Assembly (NCBI GenBank): GCA_964596345.1
Contig: CAZQSZ010000004.1
Location: 310,001 to 374,000 of the forward strand
DNA from: CADEDV01 sp964596345
Lineage (GTDB): Bacteria; Bacteroidota; Bacteroidia; Chitinophagales; Chitinophagaceae
Direction of reading: 5' to 3'
Length of the DNA: 64,000 bases
The notes beneath the pieces were generated by a model. The model had not been told where the DNA came from. It was given only the letters and a program-made list of their open reading frames with translations, and did not search any database. The number at the start of each line of letters is the position of its first letter. Positions within the stretch are counted from its first letter, which is position 1. This document shows, piece after piece, positions 1-9,384 of the stretch. Position numbers and translations under genes: made by a program.

Positions 1-81
1 ACAGCGGCGTTGGAAAAGAATTTTGAGAAAAAAAATATACGGGATGGGGAGCGGCATAGGAATAATGAGAAATTGCTGTGA
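1..81 (+). CDS. Possible 3' end of an upstream gene (partial)
   Basis: An open frame runs from the first base of the window to a TGA at 79-81, giving a charged C-terminal tail of about 26 residues ending in NNEKLL. It stops just before the inverted-repeat element at 88-147, which fits a real gene end. A second frame is also open across this stretch, so the assignment is weak and no function can be given. Confidence 0.25.
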   Translation, partial: TAALEKNFEKKNIRDGERHRNNEKLL

Positions 82-87
82 GGGTAT

Positions 88-147
88 AACCATTAAGAAG
101 TTGAGGAACATTAAGAGATGCCTTAACTAATCTTAATTCCTTAATGG
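88..147. repeat. Short inverted-repeat element, AACCATTAAG family
   Basis: The left arm (88-106, AACCATTAAGAAGTTGAGG) differs at one base from the 19-bp terminal repeat flanking the GxxExxY gene near 12.5-13.0 kb. The right arm (129-147), read on the minus strand, also begins ACCATTAAG and continues into AATTAAGA. The two arms are only about 22 bp apart with no gene between them, so it looks like an empty or collapsed copy of the same element. Confidence 0.6.
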
Positions 148-233
148 TAAATGAGTTTTCAGGGCATTCAATCACCTGCTATAACAACAAAACAGAGTTC
201 TTCTGTAAAGTGAATTAAATCACTGTTCTGGCT

Positions 234-241
234 TATTTTTG
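234..241 (+). promoter_or_regulatory. Promoter -7 box of glyS
   Basis: TATTTTTG matches the Bacteroidota primary sigma -7 consensus TAnnTTTG. Its last base is only 7 nt before the glyS ATG, so the transcript would have almost no leader. No clear TTG -33 element was seen. Confidence 0.45.
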
Positions 242-248
242 CCGCCTT

Positions 249-1718
249 ATGGCAAACGATACAAATAAGTTCCAGGCGATCATTTCGCATTGTAAAGAAT
301 ACGGGTTCATTTTCCCCAGCAGCGAGATCTATGACGGGCTCCAGGCAGTGTATGACTATGGCCAGATGGGCAGCGAGCTGAAAAAGAATATCAAGGATTA
401 CTGGTGGAAGAGCATGACGCAGCTTCACGATAATATCGTGGGTATCGATGCCGCTATTTTTATGCACCCCACCACCTGGAAGGCCAGCGGCCATGTTGAT
501 AATTTCAACGACCCGATGATCGATAATAAGGATAGTAAGAAAAGATACCGGGTGGATCATCTTATAGAAGCCTATATAGATGAATTGAACAATACCGGTG
601 AAACAGAAAAAGCTGAGACCGTTCATATTTTAATGAATAATTATCTAGCAGAGGATAATTTTATTGGTTTGAAAAAGCTGATCGAGGATAATAAGATCAA
701 ATGTGCTATCAGCGGCACGGGCAACTGGACGGATATCCGCCAGTTCAACCTGATGTTTTCAACTGAATTTGGTTCTACTGTCTCCAGTGATGATGAGGAT
801 AATAAAGTGTACTTGCGGCCCGAAACCGCACAGGGTATCTTCGTCAATTTCCTGAATGTGCAGAAGACCGGCCGGATGAAAATACCGTTTGGTATTGCAC
901 AGATCGGTAAAGCATTCCGGAATGAAATTGTGGCAAGACAGTTCATTTTCCGCATGCGGGAATTTGAACAGATGGAAATGCAGTTCTTCATCCGCCCCGG
1001 CACGCAGAAAGAATGGTATGAAAAATGGAAGGCCACCAGGCTGGAATGGCACAAGAGCCTGGGGATACCAGCAGAAAAATACCGTTACCATGATCATGTG
1101 AAGCTGGCCCACTATGCCGATGCCGCCTGTGATATTGAATTTGAATTCCCGATCGGTTTCAAAGAACTGGAAGGTATTCACAGCCGTACCGACTTTGACC
1201 TGAAACAACACCAGGAATACAGCAAAAAGAAGATGCAGTATTTCGATAATGATATTGATCCCGCCACCGGCAAGCCGTATGGTAATTATATACCGTATGT
1301 AATTGAAACCTCCATTGGCCTGGATCGTATGTTCCTTGCCGTAGTCAGTCATGCTTATGAAGAGCAGGACCTGGGCACCCCGGAAAAACCCGACAGCCGG
1401 GTGGTGTTGAAATTCCCGGCCAAACTGGCCCCGATCAAACTGGCGGTGTTACCCCTGACCAAGAAAGATGGCCTGCCGGAAATTGCAGAACAGATCATGA
1501 CGGACCTGAAGCCGCATTTCCGTTGTTTCTACGAAGAAAAGGATTCTATTGGTAAACGCTACCGCCGGATGGATGCACTCGGAACGCCGTTTTGTGTAAC
1601 GGTGGATCACCAGTCCAAAGAAGATAATACTGTCACCATCCGTCACCGGGATTCGATGGAGCAGGAAAGAGTTTCTATCGGAAAACTAAAAGAGATAGTC
1701 TTGTCTGCAATTGGATAA
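249..1718 (+). CDS. glyS: Glycyl-tRNA synthetase, dimeric class II type
   Basis: This cytoplasmic enzyme of 489 residues charges tRNA-Gly with glycine using ATP. It has the single-chain alpha2 architecture, not the split alpha/beta form. Class II motif 2 is visible near residues 223-245 (begins FRNE, ends in FEQME), and motif 3 near residue 357 (GLDR). The C-terminal anticodon-binding domain starts near residue 390 (KLAPIKLAVLPL). The length is normal for bacterial enzymes of this type. The ATG at 249 is preceded closely by a TAnnTTTG box. A strong terminator follows at 1740-1780, so glyS is probably monocistronic. Confidence 0.97.
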   Translation: MANDTNKFQAIISHCKEYGFIFPSSEIYDGLQAVYDYGQMGSELKKNIKDYWWKSMTQLHDNIVGIDAAIFMHPTTWKASGHVDNFNDPMIDNKDSKKRYRVDHLIEAYIDELNNTGETEKAETVHILMNNYLAEDNFIGLKKLIEDNKIKCAISGTGNWTDIRQFNLMFSTEFGSTVSSDDEDNKVYLRPETAQGIFVNFLNVQKTGRMKIPFGIAQIGKAFRNEIVARQFIFRMREFEQMEMQFFIRPGTQKEWYEKWKATRLEWHKSLGIPAEKYRYHDHVKLAHYADAACDIEFEFPIGFKELEGIHSRTDFDLKQHQEYSKKKMQYFDNDIDPATGKPYGNYIPYVIETSIGLDRMFLAVVSHAYEEQDLGTPEKPDSRVVLKFPAKLAPIKLAVLPLTKKDGLPEIAEQIMTDLKPHFRCFYEEKDSIGKRYRRMDALGTPFCVTVDHQSKEDNTVTIRHRDSMEQERVSIGKLKEIVLSAIG

Positions 1719-1739
1719 AAGCAATATAACCTGTTAAAT

Positions 1740-1780
1740 AATAAGCCCTGAGTTTACAAGCTAGGGGCTTATTTATTTTC
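1740..1780 (+). terminator. Intrinsic terminator after glyS
   Basis: Stem ATAAGCCC (1741-1748) pairs with GGGCTTAT (1765-1772), followed by a T-rich run. It lies 20 bp past the glyS stop. Confidence 0.8.
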
Positions 1781-1879
1781 CATCCCATTCAAAATCAAGT
1801 TTCCGCCTGATGAAGGTCAGTCTGAACCCAAAAGGGTATCTCTACTTTGCCCTATCATTTAAGACTTAAAACTTCATAT

Positions 1880-4800
1880 ATGGAAACGATCACCAAGGCA
1901 GCACCGACTGCCGGGAAATCAAAAAATAAAGAAGTGGTAACCGCCATCATGGATGGTAACGAAGCCGCCTCTTATATTGCCTACAAAACCAGCGAGGTTT
2001 GCGCCATTTACCCGATCACTCCTTCTTCTGCCATGGGCGAATGGGCCGATGAGTGGAGCAGCAACGAGGTGAAAAATATTTACGACGAGGTTCCCAAGAT
2101 CATTGAAATGCAGAGTGAAGCCGGTGCTGCCGGAGCTATTCACGGCGCATTACAGGGTGGGGCATTGGCTTCCACGTTTACCTGTTCGCAGGGTTTGCTG
2201 CTGATGATCCCCAATATGTACAAGATCGCCGGTGAATTAACACCTACCGTTTTTCATATTGCAGCCCGGACCTTAGCCACCCATGCCTTGTCAATTTTTG
2301 GTGATCACAGTGATGTGATGGCGGTCCGCTCCACCGGTTTTGCCATGTTGTTTGGCAATAACCCGCAGGAAGCACATGATATGGCGATGATCGCCACTTC
2401 AGCCACTCTCCGTTCAAGAATTCCTTTCCTGAATATATTCGATGGTTTCCGCACTTCCCATGAACTGAACCAGGTGGAAGTATTACCAGATAATATCATC
2501 AAAGCGATGATCAATGAAGACGATGTAAACAAACACCGTCAGCGTTCATTGAACCCGGAACATCCTTTTGTAAGAGGTACTGCGCAGAACCCGGATGTAT
2601 TCTTCCAGAGCCGCGAAGCCTGTAACAAATTCCATTGGGCTGTTCCCGATATCGTGGAAGAAACCATGAAGGATTTCGGTAAACTTACCGGCCGTTATTA
2701 CAAACCTTTTGAGTACCATGGTCACCCGCATCCCGATCGTGTTATCATCATGATGGGTTCCGGTGCAGAGACCGTGAAAGAAACAGTGGATTATGTCAAC
2801 AAGATGGGTAAGACAGTGGGTGTGCTCATCGTTCACCTGTATCGTCCTTTCTCTATCAAGCATTTCATTGATACGCTGCCCAAATCAGTAACCAGTATTG
2901 CCGTGCTGGATCGTTGCAAAGAACCCAATGCGATCGGTGAGCCTTTATATATGGATGTGGTGAATGCGCTGAATGAATCACAGGAAAACCATCATGCCCA
3001 CGTTATCGGTGGCCGTTATGGTCTTTCTTCCAAAGAATTTACACCGGGCATGGTAAGAGGTATCTATGCCGAAATGAAGAAAAAGCATCCGAAACAGCAC
3101 TTCACCATCGGTATTGAAGATGATGTGACGCATACAAGTTTGCATTACGACAAAGATTTCTCCTTAGAATCACAACACCTGTTCCGTGGCCTGTTCTATG
3201 GTCTCGGTGCGGATGGTACCGTTAGTGCCAATAAGAACTCGATCAAGATCGTGGGCGATGTGACCGATTATCATGTGCAGGGTTATTTTGTATATGATTC
3301 CAAGAAATCAGGATCGCTGACAGTATCTCATTTACGCTTTAGTAAACACCCGATCCGTTCAACCTACCTGGTGGATTCCGCCAACTTCGTGGCTTGTCAC
3401 CATTTTAATTACCTGAAAAAATATGATGTATTAAAATACGCCGAGGAGGGGGCTACGTTCTTATTGAATGCACCTTATGCAGCCGAAGAAGTGTGGGCAC
3501 AACTGCCCCGGAAGATCCAGGAAGAGATCGTCCATAAAAAATTAAAATTCTATGTGATCAATGCATCGAAAGTGGCGAAAGAAACCGGTATGGGATCCAA
3601 GATCAACTCGATCCTGCAAACCTGCTTCTTTGCTATTTCCAATGTAATGACAAGAGACCTGGCGATACAATATATCAAGAGTGCCATTAAGAAATCTTAC
3701 AGCCGCAAGGGTGATGAAGTGGTACAGAAAAATTACCGGGCTGTTGATCAGACCCTTGAGAATTTACACAAGATCGATTATTCCGCTTTTGAAATTGGTA
3801 CGAAAGAAATTGAAGCACCGGTTTCCCTCTCAGCTCCTGATTTTGTACAGGAAGTATTGGGTAAGATCATTGCCGGTGAAGGCGACAGCCTGCCGGTGAG
3901 TGCTTTCCCGGTTGATGGCACTTATCCTTCCGGCACCACCAAATGGGAAAAAAGGAATATTGCAGACCAGGTTCCTGTCTGGGATCCTTCCCTCTGTTCC
4001 CAGTGCGGCAAATGTTACTTTGTTTGTCCGCATGCAGCGATCCGGGTGAAAGTATATGATCGTGACTGGCTGCCCGATGCACCTTCTTTCTTTAAACATA
4101 CAGACCCGATCGGAAAAGAATTTATCAAAGACAAAGAAGCATACACTTTACAAGTGGCGGTGGAAGATTGCACCGGTTGTAAATTATGTACCGAAGTTTG
4201 CCCGATAGAAAGCAAGACAGAGCCCGGTCATAAGGCTATTGATATGAAAGATGTGCAGCCGGTTAAAGAAGCTGAAAAGGCAAACTGGGATTTCTTCTTA
4301 TCACTGCCGGATATTGACAGGTCAAGAGTGAATAAAGCTACGGTGAAAGGTTCCCAGTTACTGGAGCCCTTATTTGAATTCTCCGGTGCCTGCAGCGGTT
4401 GTGGTGAAACACCTTACCTGAAATTACTGACCCAGTTATTTGGTGATCGTATGATCGTGGCCAATGCAACAGGTTGTTCTTCCATTTTTGGCGCCAACCT
4501 GCCAACAACACCATGGACCAAAGATGCACAGGGACATGGACCAGCCTGGGCCAACTCATTGTTTGAAGACAATGCAGAATTTGGTTTGGGTATCAAACTG
4601 GCTACCGATAAGAAAAGAGATATGGCCATTCACCTGCTGCGGAAACTAAGAGAAGAAGTAGGCAGCGAACTGGCAGATACTATTTTACTCAATGCAGAAA
4701 ATTCAGAAGCAGAACTGGCACAACAAAGAGTCAGTGTGAATGAGCTGCGGAAACGCCTGCGCCAGCTGCAAACAGAAGAGTCATTCCGCCTGTACCAGGT

Positions 4801-5455
4801 AGCTGAATTCTTGGAGAAAAAATCCATGTGGATCGTGGGTGGTGATGGCTGGGCTTATGATATTGGTTTCAGTGGTCTCGACCATGTACTCAGTACTGGT
4901 GAGAATGTGAATATACTGGTGATGGATACCGAAGTGTATTCCAATACAGGCGGACAAAAATCAAAAGCATCACCCGTTGGAGCCAGCGCCAAATTTGCGA
5001 TCAAAGGAAAAACAAACGGTAAGAAAGACCTGGCGATGCAGGCTATTGCTCACGGTAGTGCTTATGTGGCACAAATCGCCATGGGTGCGAATGATGTGCA
5101 TGCCCTGAAGACCATCCTGGAAGCAGAAGCCTATCCCGGTCCTTCTTTAGTGATCGCTTACAGCCATTGCATAGCGCATGGTTATGATATGTGTCACGGA
5201 TTGGATCAGCAGCACCTGGCCGTTAATTCAGGTTACTGGCCGATCTTCCGGTACAACCCGATGAAAGGAAAAGGACAACGGTTCACATTGGATTGTAAAG
5301 AGCCATCTGTGCCACTGGATGAATTCCTGTACCATGAGAACAGGTTTGCCACCATTAAGAACAATGATCCTGAAAAAGGAGCTGAATTCTTAACCATGGC
5401 TAACGAAGGCATCCGCCAGCATTGGGACAGGATCGAAGCAATGAAAGCACTATAA
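1880..5455 (+). CDS. nifJ: Pyruvate:ferredoxin (flavodoxin) oxidoreductase
   Basis: This single-chain PFOR of about 1191 residues oxidatively decarboxylates pyruvate to acetyl-CoA and CO2 and reduces ferredoxin or flavodoxin. The N-terminal pyrimidine-binding domain begins at EVVTAIMDGNEA. Two ferredoxin-like [4Fe-4S] sites are visible: CSQCGKC from residue 706 and CTGCKLC from residue 764, each followed by a CP. A further cluster motif starts near residue 838 (CSGCGE), and the TPP-binding region includes GDGWAYDIGFSG. The longer frame from 1847 would need a TTG start. The ATG at 1880, which begins METITK, is preferred. The enzyme class is usually O2-sensitive, which is notable beside an O2-tolerant hydrogenase. 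A perfect hairpin terminator follows. Confidence 0.97.
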   Translation: METITKAAPTAGKSKNKEVVTAIMDGNEAASYIAYKTSEVCAIYPITPSSAMGEWADEWSSNEVKNIYDEVPKIIEMQSEAGAAGAIHGALQGGALASTFTCSQGLLLMIPNMYKIAGELTPTVFHIAARTLATHALSIFGDHSDVMAVRSTGFAMLFGNNPQEAHDMAMIATSATLRSRIPFLNIFDGFRTSHELNQVEVLPDNIIKAMINEDDVNKHRQRSLNPEHPFVRGTAQNPDVFFQSREACNKFHWAVPDIVEETMKDFGKLTGRYYKPFEYHGHPHPDRVIIMMGSGAETVKETVDYVNKMGKTVGVLIVHLYRPFSIKHFIDTLPKSVTSIAVLDRCKEPNAIGEPLYMDVVNALNESQENHHAHVIGGRYGLSSKEFTPGMVRGIYAEMKKKHPKQHFTIGIEDDVTHTSLHYDKDFSLESQHLFRGLFYGLGADGTVSANKNSIKIVGDVTDYHVQGYFVYDSKKSGSLTVSHLRFSKHPIRSTYLVDSANFVACHHFNYLKKYDVLKYAEEGATFLLNAPYAAEEVWAQLPRKIQEEIVHKKLKFYVINASKVAKETGMGSKINSILQTCFFAISNVMTRDLAIQYIKSAIKKSYSRKGDEVVQKNYRAVDQTLENLHKIDYSAFEIGTKEIEAPVSLSAPDFVQEVLGKIIAGEGDSLPVSAFPVDGTYPSGTTKWEKRNIADQVPVWDPSLCSQCGKCYFVCPHAAIRVKVYDRDWLPDAPSFFKHTDPIGKEFIKDKEAYTLQVAVEDCTGCKLCTEVCPIESKTEPGHKAIDMKDVQPVKEAEKANWDFFLSLPDIDRSRVNKATVKGSQLLEPLFEFSGACSGCGETPYLKLLTQLFGDRMIVANATGCSSIFGANLPTTPWTKDAQGHGPAWANSLFEDNAEFGLGIKLATDKKRDMAIHLLRKLREEVGSELADTILLNAENSEAELAQQRVSVNELRKRLRQLQTEESFRLYQVAEFLEKKSMWIVGGDGWAYDIGFSGLDHVLSTGENVNILVMDTEVYSNTGGQKSKASPVGASAKFAIKGKTNGKKDLAMQAIAHGSAYVAQIAMGANDVHALKTILEAEAYPGPSLVIAYSHCIAHGYDMCHGLDQQHLAVNSGYWPIFRYNPMKGKGQRFTLDCKEPSVPLDEFLYHENRFATIKNNDPEKGAEFLTMANEGIRQHWDRIEAMKAL

Positions 5456-5480
5456 GGGTAATATAGATGTTTACAAAGAC

Positions 5481-5510
5481 AAAGGGATCTTAACTAAGAT
5501 CCCTTTTGTT
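5481..5510. terminator. Intrinsic terminator after nifJ
   Basis: A perfect 12-bp stem (AAAGGGATCTTA at 5481-5492 with its complement at 5495-5506), a 2-nt loop and a T-rich tail, 25 bp past the nifJ stop. Confidence 0.85.
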
Positions 5511-5614
5511 TGCAGCGAATATTTTAACAAGCCGGTAATGACCGAAGTCATAGTCAGGATAGTATTATCCGCATACCTTCCGGCATTCTTTATTTTTTTC
5601 TTTTCAGTACAGTC

Positions 5615-6088
5615 ATGTTTGAATCCATTCCTCCTCAAATCAGCCTCTTTTTAGAAAAGCAAACGTGTGCCAGTGTTTGTTGTGTGGATGAACAGGGCCA
5701 TCCTTATTGCTTCAGTTGTTTTTATGTTTTTAACAGCGGGGATGGGATCTTGTATTTTAAATCTTCTGTATCTGCTCATCATTCTTCCGCCCTTTTAAAA
5801 AACCCTGCCGTTGCAGGCACCGTATTACCTGATAAATTAAATAAACTCCAGGTAAAAGGGATACAGTTTGAAGGCGAGCTACTGCCTGCTGATCATTTGC
5901 TGGCAAAGAAAGCAGCTGCCGGCTATTATAAAAAGAACCCTGCTGCAGTGGTGATACCGGGTGAGATATGGACCCTCCGGGTCAACCACATCAAGTTTAC
6001 GGATAATACACTTGGCTTTGGAACAAAAATTTCCTGGTACAGGGAAGAACAGGAATTGAATCATCAACAGAAACCGCAACTGGTATAA
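5615..6088 (+). CDS. Pyridoxamine 5'-phosphate oxidase-like FMN-binding split-barrel protein
   Basis: The protein has 157 residues. Its pattern resembles small YhbP/UPF0306-type split-barrel flavoproteins: an N-terminal segment CASVCCVDEQGHPYC, then a strand rich in F/Y (GILYFKSS), then a hydrophilic stretch, and a C-terminal segment with HIKFTDNTLGFG. Members of this superfamily bind FMN or a related flavin and may reduce small molecules; no substrate can be named. It lies between nifJ and the 603-residue unknown on the same strand, 43 bp upstream of the latter, so the two may be co-transcribed. The N-terminal region contains several cysteines. There is no signal peptide, so it is predicted cytoplasmic. 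Confidence 0.7.
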   Translation: MFESIPPQISLFLEKQTCASVCCVDEQGHPYCFSCFYVFNSGDGILYFKSSVSAHHSSALLKNPAVAGTVLPDKLNKLQVKGIQFEGELLPADHLLAKKAAAGYYKKNPAAVVIPGEIWTLRVNHIKFTDNTLGFGTKISWYREEQELNHQQKPQLV

Positions 6089-6131
6089 TTGCTAGGATAC
6101 AGGCTTTATAAAAATTTAATTGATATAGCTC

Positions 6132-7943
6132 ATGAATTATTCTGCACCACATACATTTCATATCCCGGTCATGGGACTGGCATATACGATCGATAGCCCC
6201 ATTAAAGTAGCCCGGTTTGGTATTTCCTCTGTGATCTCCATTGTGGAAGACCGGTTAGTGGAAATGATGCGGAGTTATTATTATCCCACGATCGGCCAGG
6301 AATATATACCTATCAGCACCAAAGAGAAAGATTACAGGGCGAAAAGAATTACCGACTACTTGGACCTGGTAAATACAATTGTAACAGCACAGGTGGAAAA
6401 GATCAGGAAGGAAAATTTTGAAACCGGATCTGAAATAGTAAAATATTTTGAGCTGCTGCCGGATGACAGTGAACTAAAAAAGAAGTACCGTGAACTGCTC
6501 ACGATGACAGAGCAGCCTGCAAGAGAAAAGCTGGAAACGTACTTACGGCAGCAAATAAAACCGGGACGGATTGATGTGAACATTATGACCAAGACAGACC
6601 GGGATAATTACAATGATAAAGGAGAGTTATTGCAGGACGGATCGGATGCCGTAGCTGCCCTGCGGGGTTATGCAAAAAGTAAACTCACTAATTCAACGCT
6701 CATTTTTTCAGCGGGTATGAATCCACGGTTATACAATTACCTGGAGAATTGTAAAGAGTTTGATGTGAACGAGGACGGTGGTTTCACCAAAAAAGTAGCG
6801 ATCAAAGTGAGTGACTACCGTTCGGCATTGATACAGGGGAAATACCTGGCGAAGAAAGGGATCTGGGTAAGTGAGTTCAGGATCGAATCCGGCTTGAATT
6901 GCGGCGGTCATGCATTTGCAACAGAAGGTTATTTATTGGGCCCGATACTGGATGAATTCAAATTAAACCGCCAGGAATTAATTGATACGTTGTTTGAGAT
7001 CTATAATGCTGCTTTGTATAAAAAGACAGGCCGGAAATTTATTTATCCTCCCCGGATGATATTCTCCGCACAGGGTGGTATTGGTACGCATGAAGAAGAT
7101 TTTTTCTTACGCCGTCATTACGATATAGAAAGTACTGGCTGGGGAACACCTTTCTTGCTGGTACCGGAGGCTACTACTGTCGATGATGCTACATTAAAAC
7201 TGTTGAGTGCTGCAAAAGAAAAAGATATTATACTCAGTCGTAATTCACCGTTGGGTGTTCGTTTTTATTACCTGAAAGGGACCAGTGCAGCTGCTGAAAA
7301 AGCAACCCGTATCAAAAATGGTAAACCGGGAAGCCCCTGCACTGAGAAACACCTGGCTTTTAATACCGAATTCACAAAGGAATCCATCTGTACAGCATCT
7401 CACAAATACCAGGCATTGAAAATTGCTGAATTGCAATCACTCCGCCTGCCGGAGCCGGAATACAAGCGGCAACTGGCGGAAGTACTGGATAAAGAATGTT
7501 TATGTGTTGGCCTGAGTAATGCTGCAGCGATCAGTTATCAACAAACTTTTGTAAAAAAATTAAATGCAGTAACGATTTGCCCGGGACCGAATATTGTGAA
7601 TTTCTCCAAAGTGGTGTCACTCCAAAAAATGCTGGACCATATTTATGGAAGGGCAAATATACTGGCCAGCACGAACCGGCCGCATATGTTCATCACTGAA
7701 CTCAACCAGTATATTGATTATCTTAAAGAGCAGTTGAAAGCCGATGTTAGTAGTGGTGAACTTCCAAAGCGGAAAAAATACTACAATAACTATTACCAGA
7801 ATCTGCGTAATGGAATCAGATACTACCGGAGCCTGCATCCTGTAGCGGTTGCCCGCAGGAATGAATTCTTTAGGGCTTTGTATTATGCAGAGATCGAACT
7901 TGATTCCCTGAATTACCAATATACGCTTAGCGATAAAGCCTGA
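6132..7943 (+). CDS. Conserved Cys-containing protein of unknown function
   Basis: A 603-residue protein without signal peptide or obvious membrane segments. I do not recognise a named domain. The N-terminus (FHIPVMGLAYTIDSP, then VARFGISSVISIVED) and the middle glycine-rich motif GLNCGGHAF look like an enzyme core and slightly recall flavin-dependent TIM-barrel oxidoreductases, but this is only an impression. Cysteines occur in motif-like settings at about residues 257 (NCGG), 403 (SPCTEKH), 420 (SICTASH), 456 and 458 (ECLCVG) and 483 (TICPGPN), which could bind a metal or an Fe-S cluster. It follows nifJ and a flavoprotein on the same strand and converges on the lyase gene with a 3-bp gap. 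The base composition is like its neighbours. Confidence 0.75.
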   Translation: MNYSAPHTFHIPVMGLAYTIDSPIKVARFGISSVISIVEDRLVEMMRSYYYPTIGQEYIPISTKEKDYRAKRITDYLDLVNTIVTAQVEKIRKENFETGSEIVKYFELLPDDSELKKKYRELLTMTEQPAREKLETYLRQQIKPGRIDVNIMTKTDRDNYNDKGELLQDGSDAVAALRGYAKSKLTNSTLIFSAGMNPRLYNYLENCKEFDVNEDGGFTKKVAIKVSDYRSALIQGKYLAKKGIWVSEFRIESGLNCGGHAFATEGYLLGPILDEFKLNRQELIDTLFEIYNAALYKKTGRKFIYPPRMIFSAQGGIGTHEEDFFLRRHYDIESTGWGTPFLLVPEATTVDDATLKLLSAAKEKDIILSRNSPLGVRFYYLKGTSAAAEKATRIKNGKPGSPCTEKHLAFNTEFTKESICTASHKYQALKIAELQSLRLPEPEYKRQLAEVLDKECLCVGLSNAAAISYQQTFVKKLNAVTICPGPNIVNFSKVVSLQKMLDHIYGRANILASTNRPHMFITELNQYIDYLKEQLKADVSSGELPKRKKYYNNYYQNLRNGIRYYRSLHPVAVARRNEFFRALYYAEIELDSLNYQYTLSDKA

Positions 7944-7946
7944 TCA

Positions 7947-9335
7947 TTATTTCGATAGTTGCTCAAACCTTGCCTGGAAGAACCGCAGGTATTTGGGTTC
8001 ATAGATCATCTTCAGGCCATTGATCTTATGACGGCGTTCATACACCCTTGCAGTTGATTCGGCTATCACATCCATATGCGCCTGGGTGTACACCCGGCGG
8101 GGAATCGTAAACCGGACGAGTTCCAGTTTGGGATAATAATTTTCGCCATTCGCTTTTCTTCCGGCTGATACAACACCCCGTTCCATGGTACGGACCCCTG
8201 AATCCAAATATACTTCTGCTGCTAAGGTTTGTGCCGGGAACTGGTCTTGCGGAATATGCGGTAAAAATTTCTTCGCATCCACGAATATGCCATGACCGCC
8301 AATTGGTTTTACGATCGGCACACCGTATTCAATCATTTTTTCTCCGAGATAAACAACTTGCCCCACTCTTGCATGAATATGATCATCATTGATACTTTCC
8401 ATAATACCGATGGCCATTGCTTCCATATCCCTGCCAGCCAGCCCTCCATAGGTATGAAGTCCCTCATACACTACCACCATGTTCCGGGCTTCTTCAAACA
8501 CATTCCAGTCATTCACCGCTAAGAAACCACCGATATTGACCAGCGCATCTTTCTTGGCACTCATGGTGGCACCATCGGTATACGAGTTGATCTCTTTGAC
8601 GATATCCCGGATGGATTTAAGCTGGTACCCCTTTTCCCGTTGCTGGATGAAATGGGCATTCTCAGCCACTCTCGTCATATCATGGATGATACGGATACCA
8701 TGTTTTTTGGTAAGTGCTCTCAGTTCCTTCAGGTTCTTCATACTGATCGGCTGACCACCCGCCATGTTCACACTGGTGGCAATACTGATATAAGGAATTT
8801 TGGCAGCGCCATGTTTTTTGATGAGTTGCTCTAATTTATTGAGGTCAACATTTCCTTTGAAAGGAAATTCATTCTCCGGGTCATGGGCTTCATCAATGAT
8901 AATGTCTTCGAATTTTCCCCCGGCCAGCTCCTGGTGTAACCTGGTTGTGGTGAAATACATATTGCCCGGGATGATATCCCCTTTTTTGATCAGGATCTTT
9001 GATAAGATGTTTTCCGCTCCCCGGCCCTGGTGGGTGGGGACTAAATATTTATAACCGTAGATATTCCTGACCACTTCTTCCAGGTGATAAAAATTCCTGC
9101 TGCCGGCATAGGCCTCATCACCAAGCATCATGCCTGCCCATTGATGATCACTCATGGCCGAAGTGCCACTATCAGTAAGCAGGTCGATATAAACATCTTC
9201 TGATCTTAACAGGAACGTATTATAGCCGGCTTCCAGCAACGCTTTTTTCCGCTGCCCTTTCGTGGTCATCTTTAAGAGTTCCACCATTTTTATTTTGTAG
9301 GGTTCAGCCCAGCTTTTTTTAATAGGAGTATGCAT
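7947..9335 (-). CDS. tpl: Tyrosine phenol-lyase-like PLP enzyme
   Basis: A 462-residue beta-eliminating lyase of the tryptophanase/tyrosine phenol-lyase family (fold type I, PLP). The PLP lysine is in MSAKKD at about K261. The residues that discriminate substrates match tyrosine phenol-lyase: Thr129 in YFTTTR corresponds to Thr124, and Arg385 in TMERG corresponds to Arg381, both of which contact the phenol ring in the Citrobacter enzyme. The C-terminus IYEPKYLRFF is also TPL-like. Predicted reaction: L-tyrosine to phenol, pyruvate and ammonia. It lies 49 bp downstream of the tryptophanase-like paralogue on the same strand, probably as an operon. Pyruvate from both enzymes could feed nifJ. Family assignment is firm; substrate rests on alignment by eye. 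Confidence 0.85.
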   Translation of the reverse strand: MHTPIKKSWAEPYKIKMVELLKMTTKGQRKKALLEAGYNTFLLRSEDVYIDLLTDSGTSAMSDHQWAGMMLGDEAYAGSRNFYHLEEVVRNIYGYKYLVPTHQGRGAENILSKILIKKGDIIPGNMYFTTTRLHQELAGGKFEDIIIDEAHDPENEFPFKGNVDLNKLEQLIKKHGAAKIPYISIATSVNMAGGQPISMKNLKELRALTKKHGIRIIHDMTRVAENAHFIQQREKGYQLKSIRDIVKEINSYTDGATMSAKKDALVNIGGFLAVNDWNVFEEARNMVVVYEGLHTYGGLAGRDMEAMAIGIMESINDDHIHARVGQVVYLGEKMIEYGVPIVKPIGGHGIFVDAKKFLPHIPQDQFPAQTLAAEVYLDSGVRTMERGVVSAGRKANGENYYPKLELVRFTIPRRVYTQAHMDVIAESTARVYERRHKINGLKMIYEPKYLRFFQARFEQLSK

Positions 9336-9384
9336 AAATTTTTATTTATAGGTTAGTGCCTGTTTGTTCTTTTGTAAACTTTCT

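Noticed and set aside
168..626. 152-residue open frame on the minus strand opposite glyS
   Set aside because: It is a shadow of the glyS coding frame with no recognisable protein features.
1847..1879. Upstream extension of nifJ
   Set aside because: It would start at TTG and add residues not expected for PFOR; ATG at 1880 gives the usual N-terminus.
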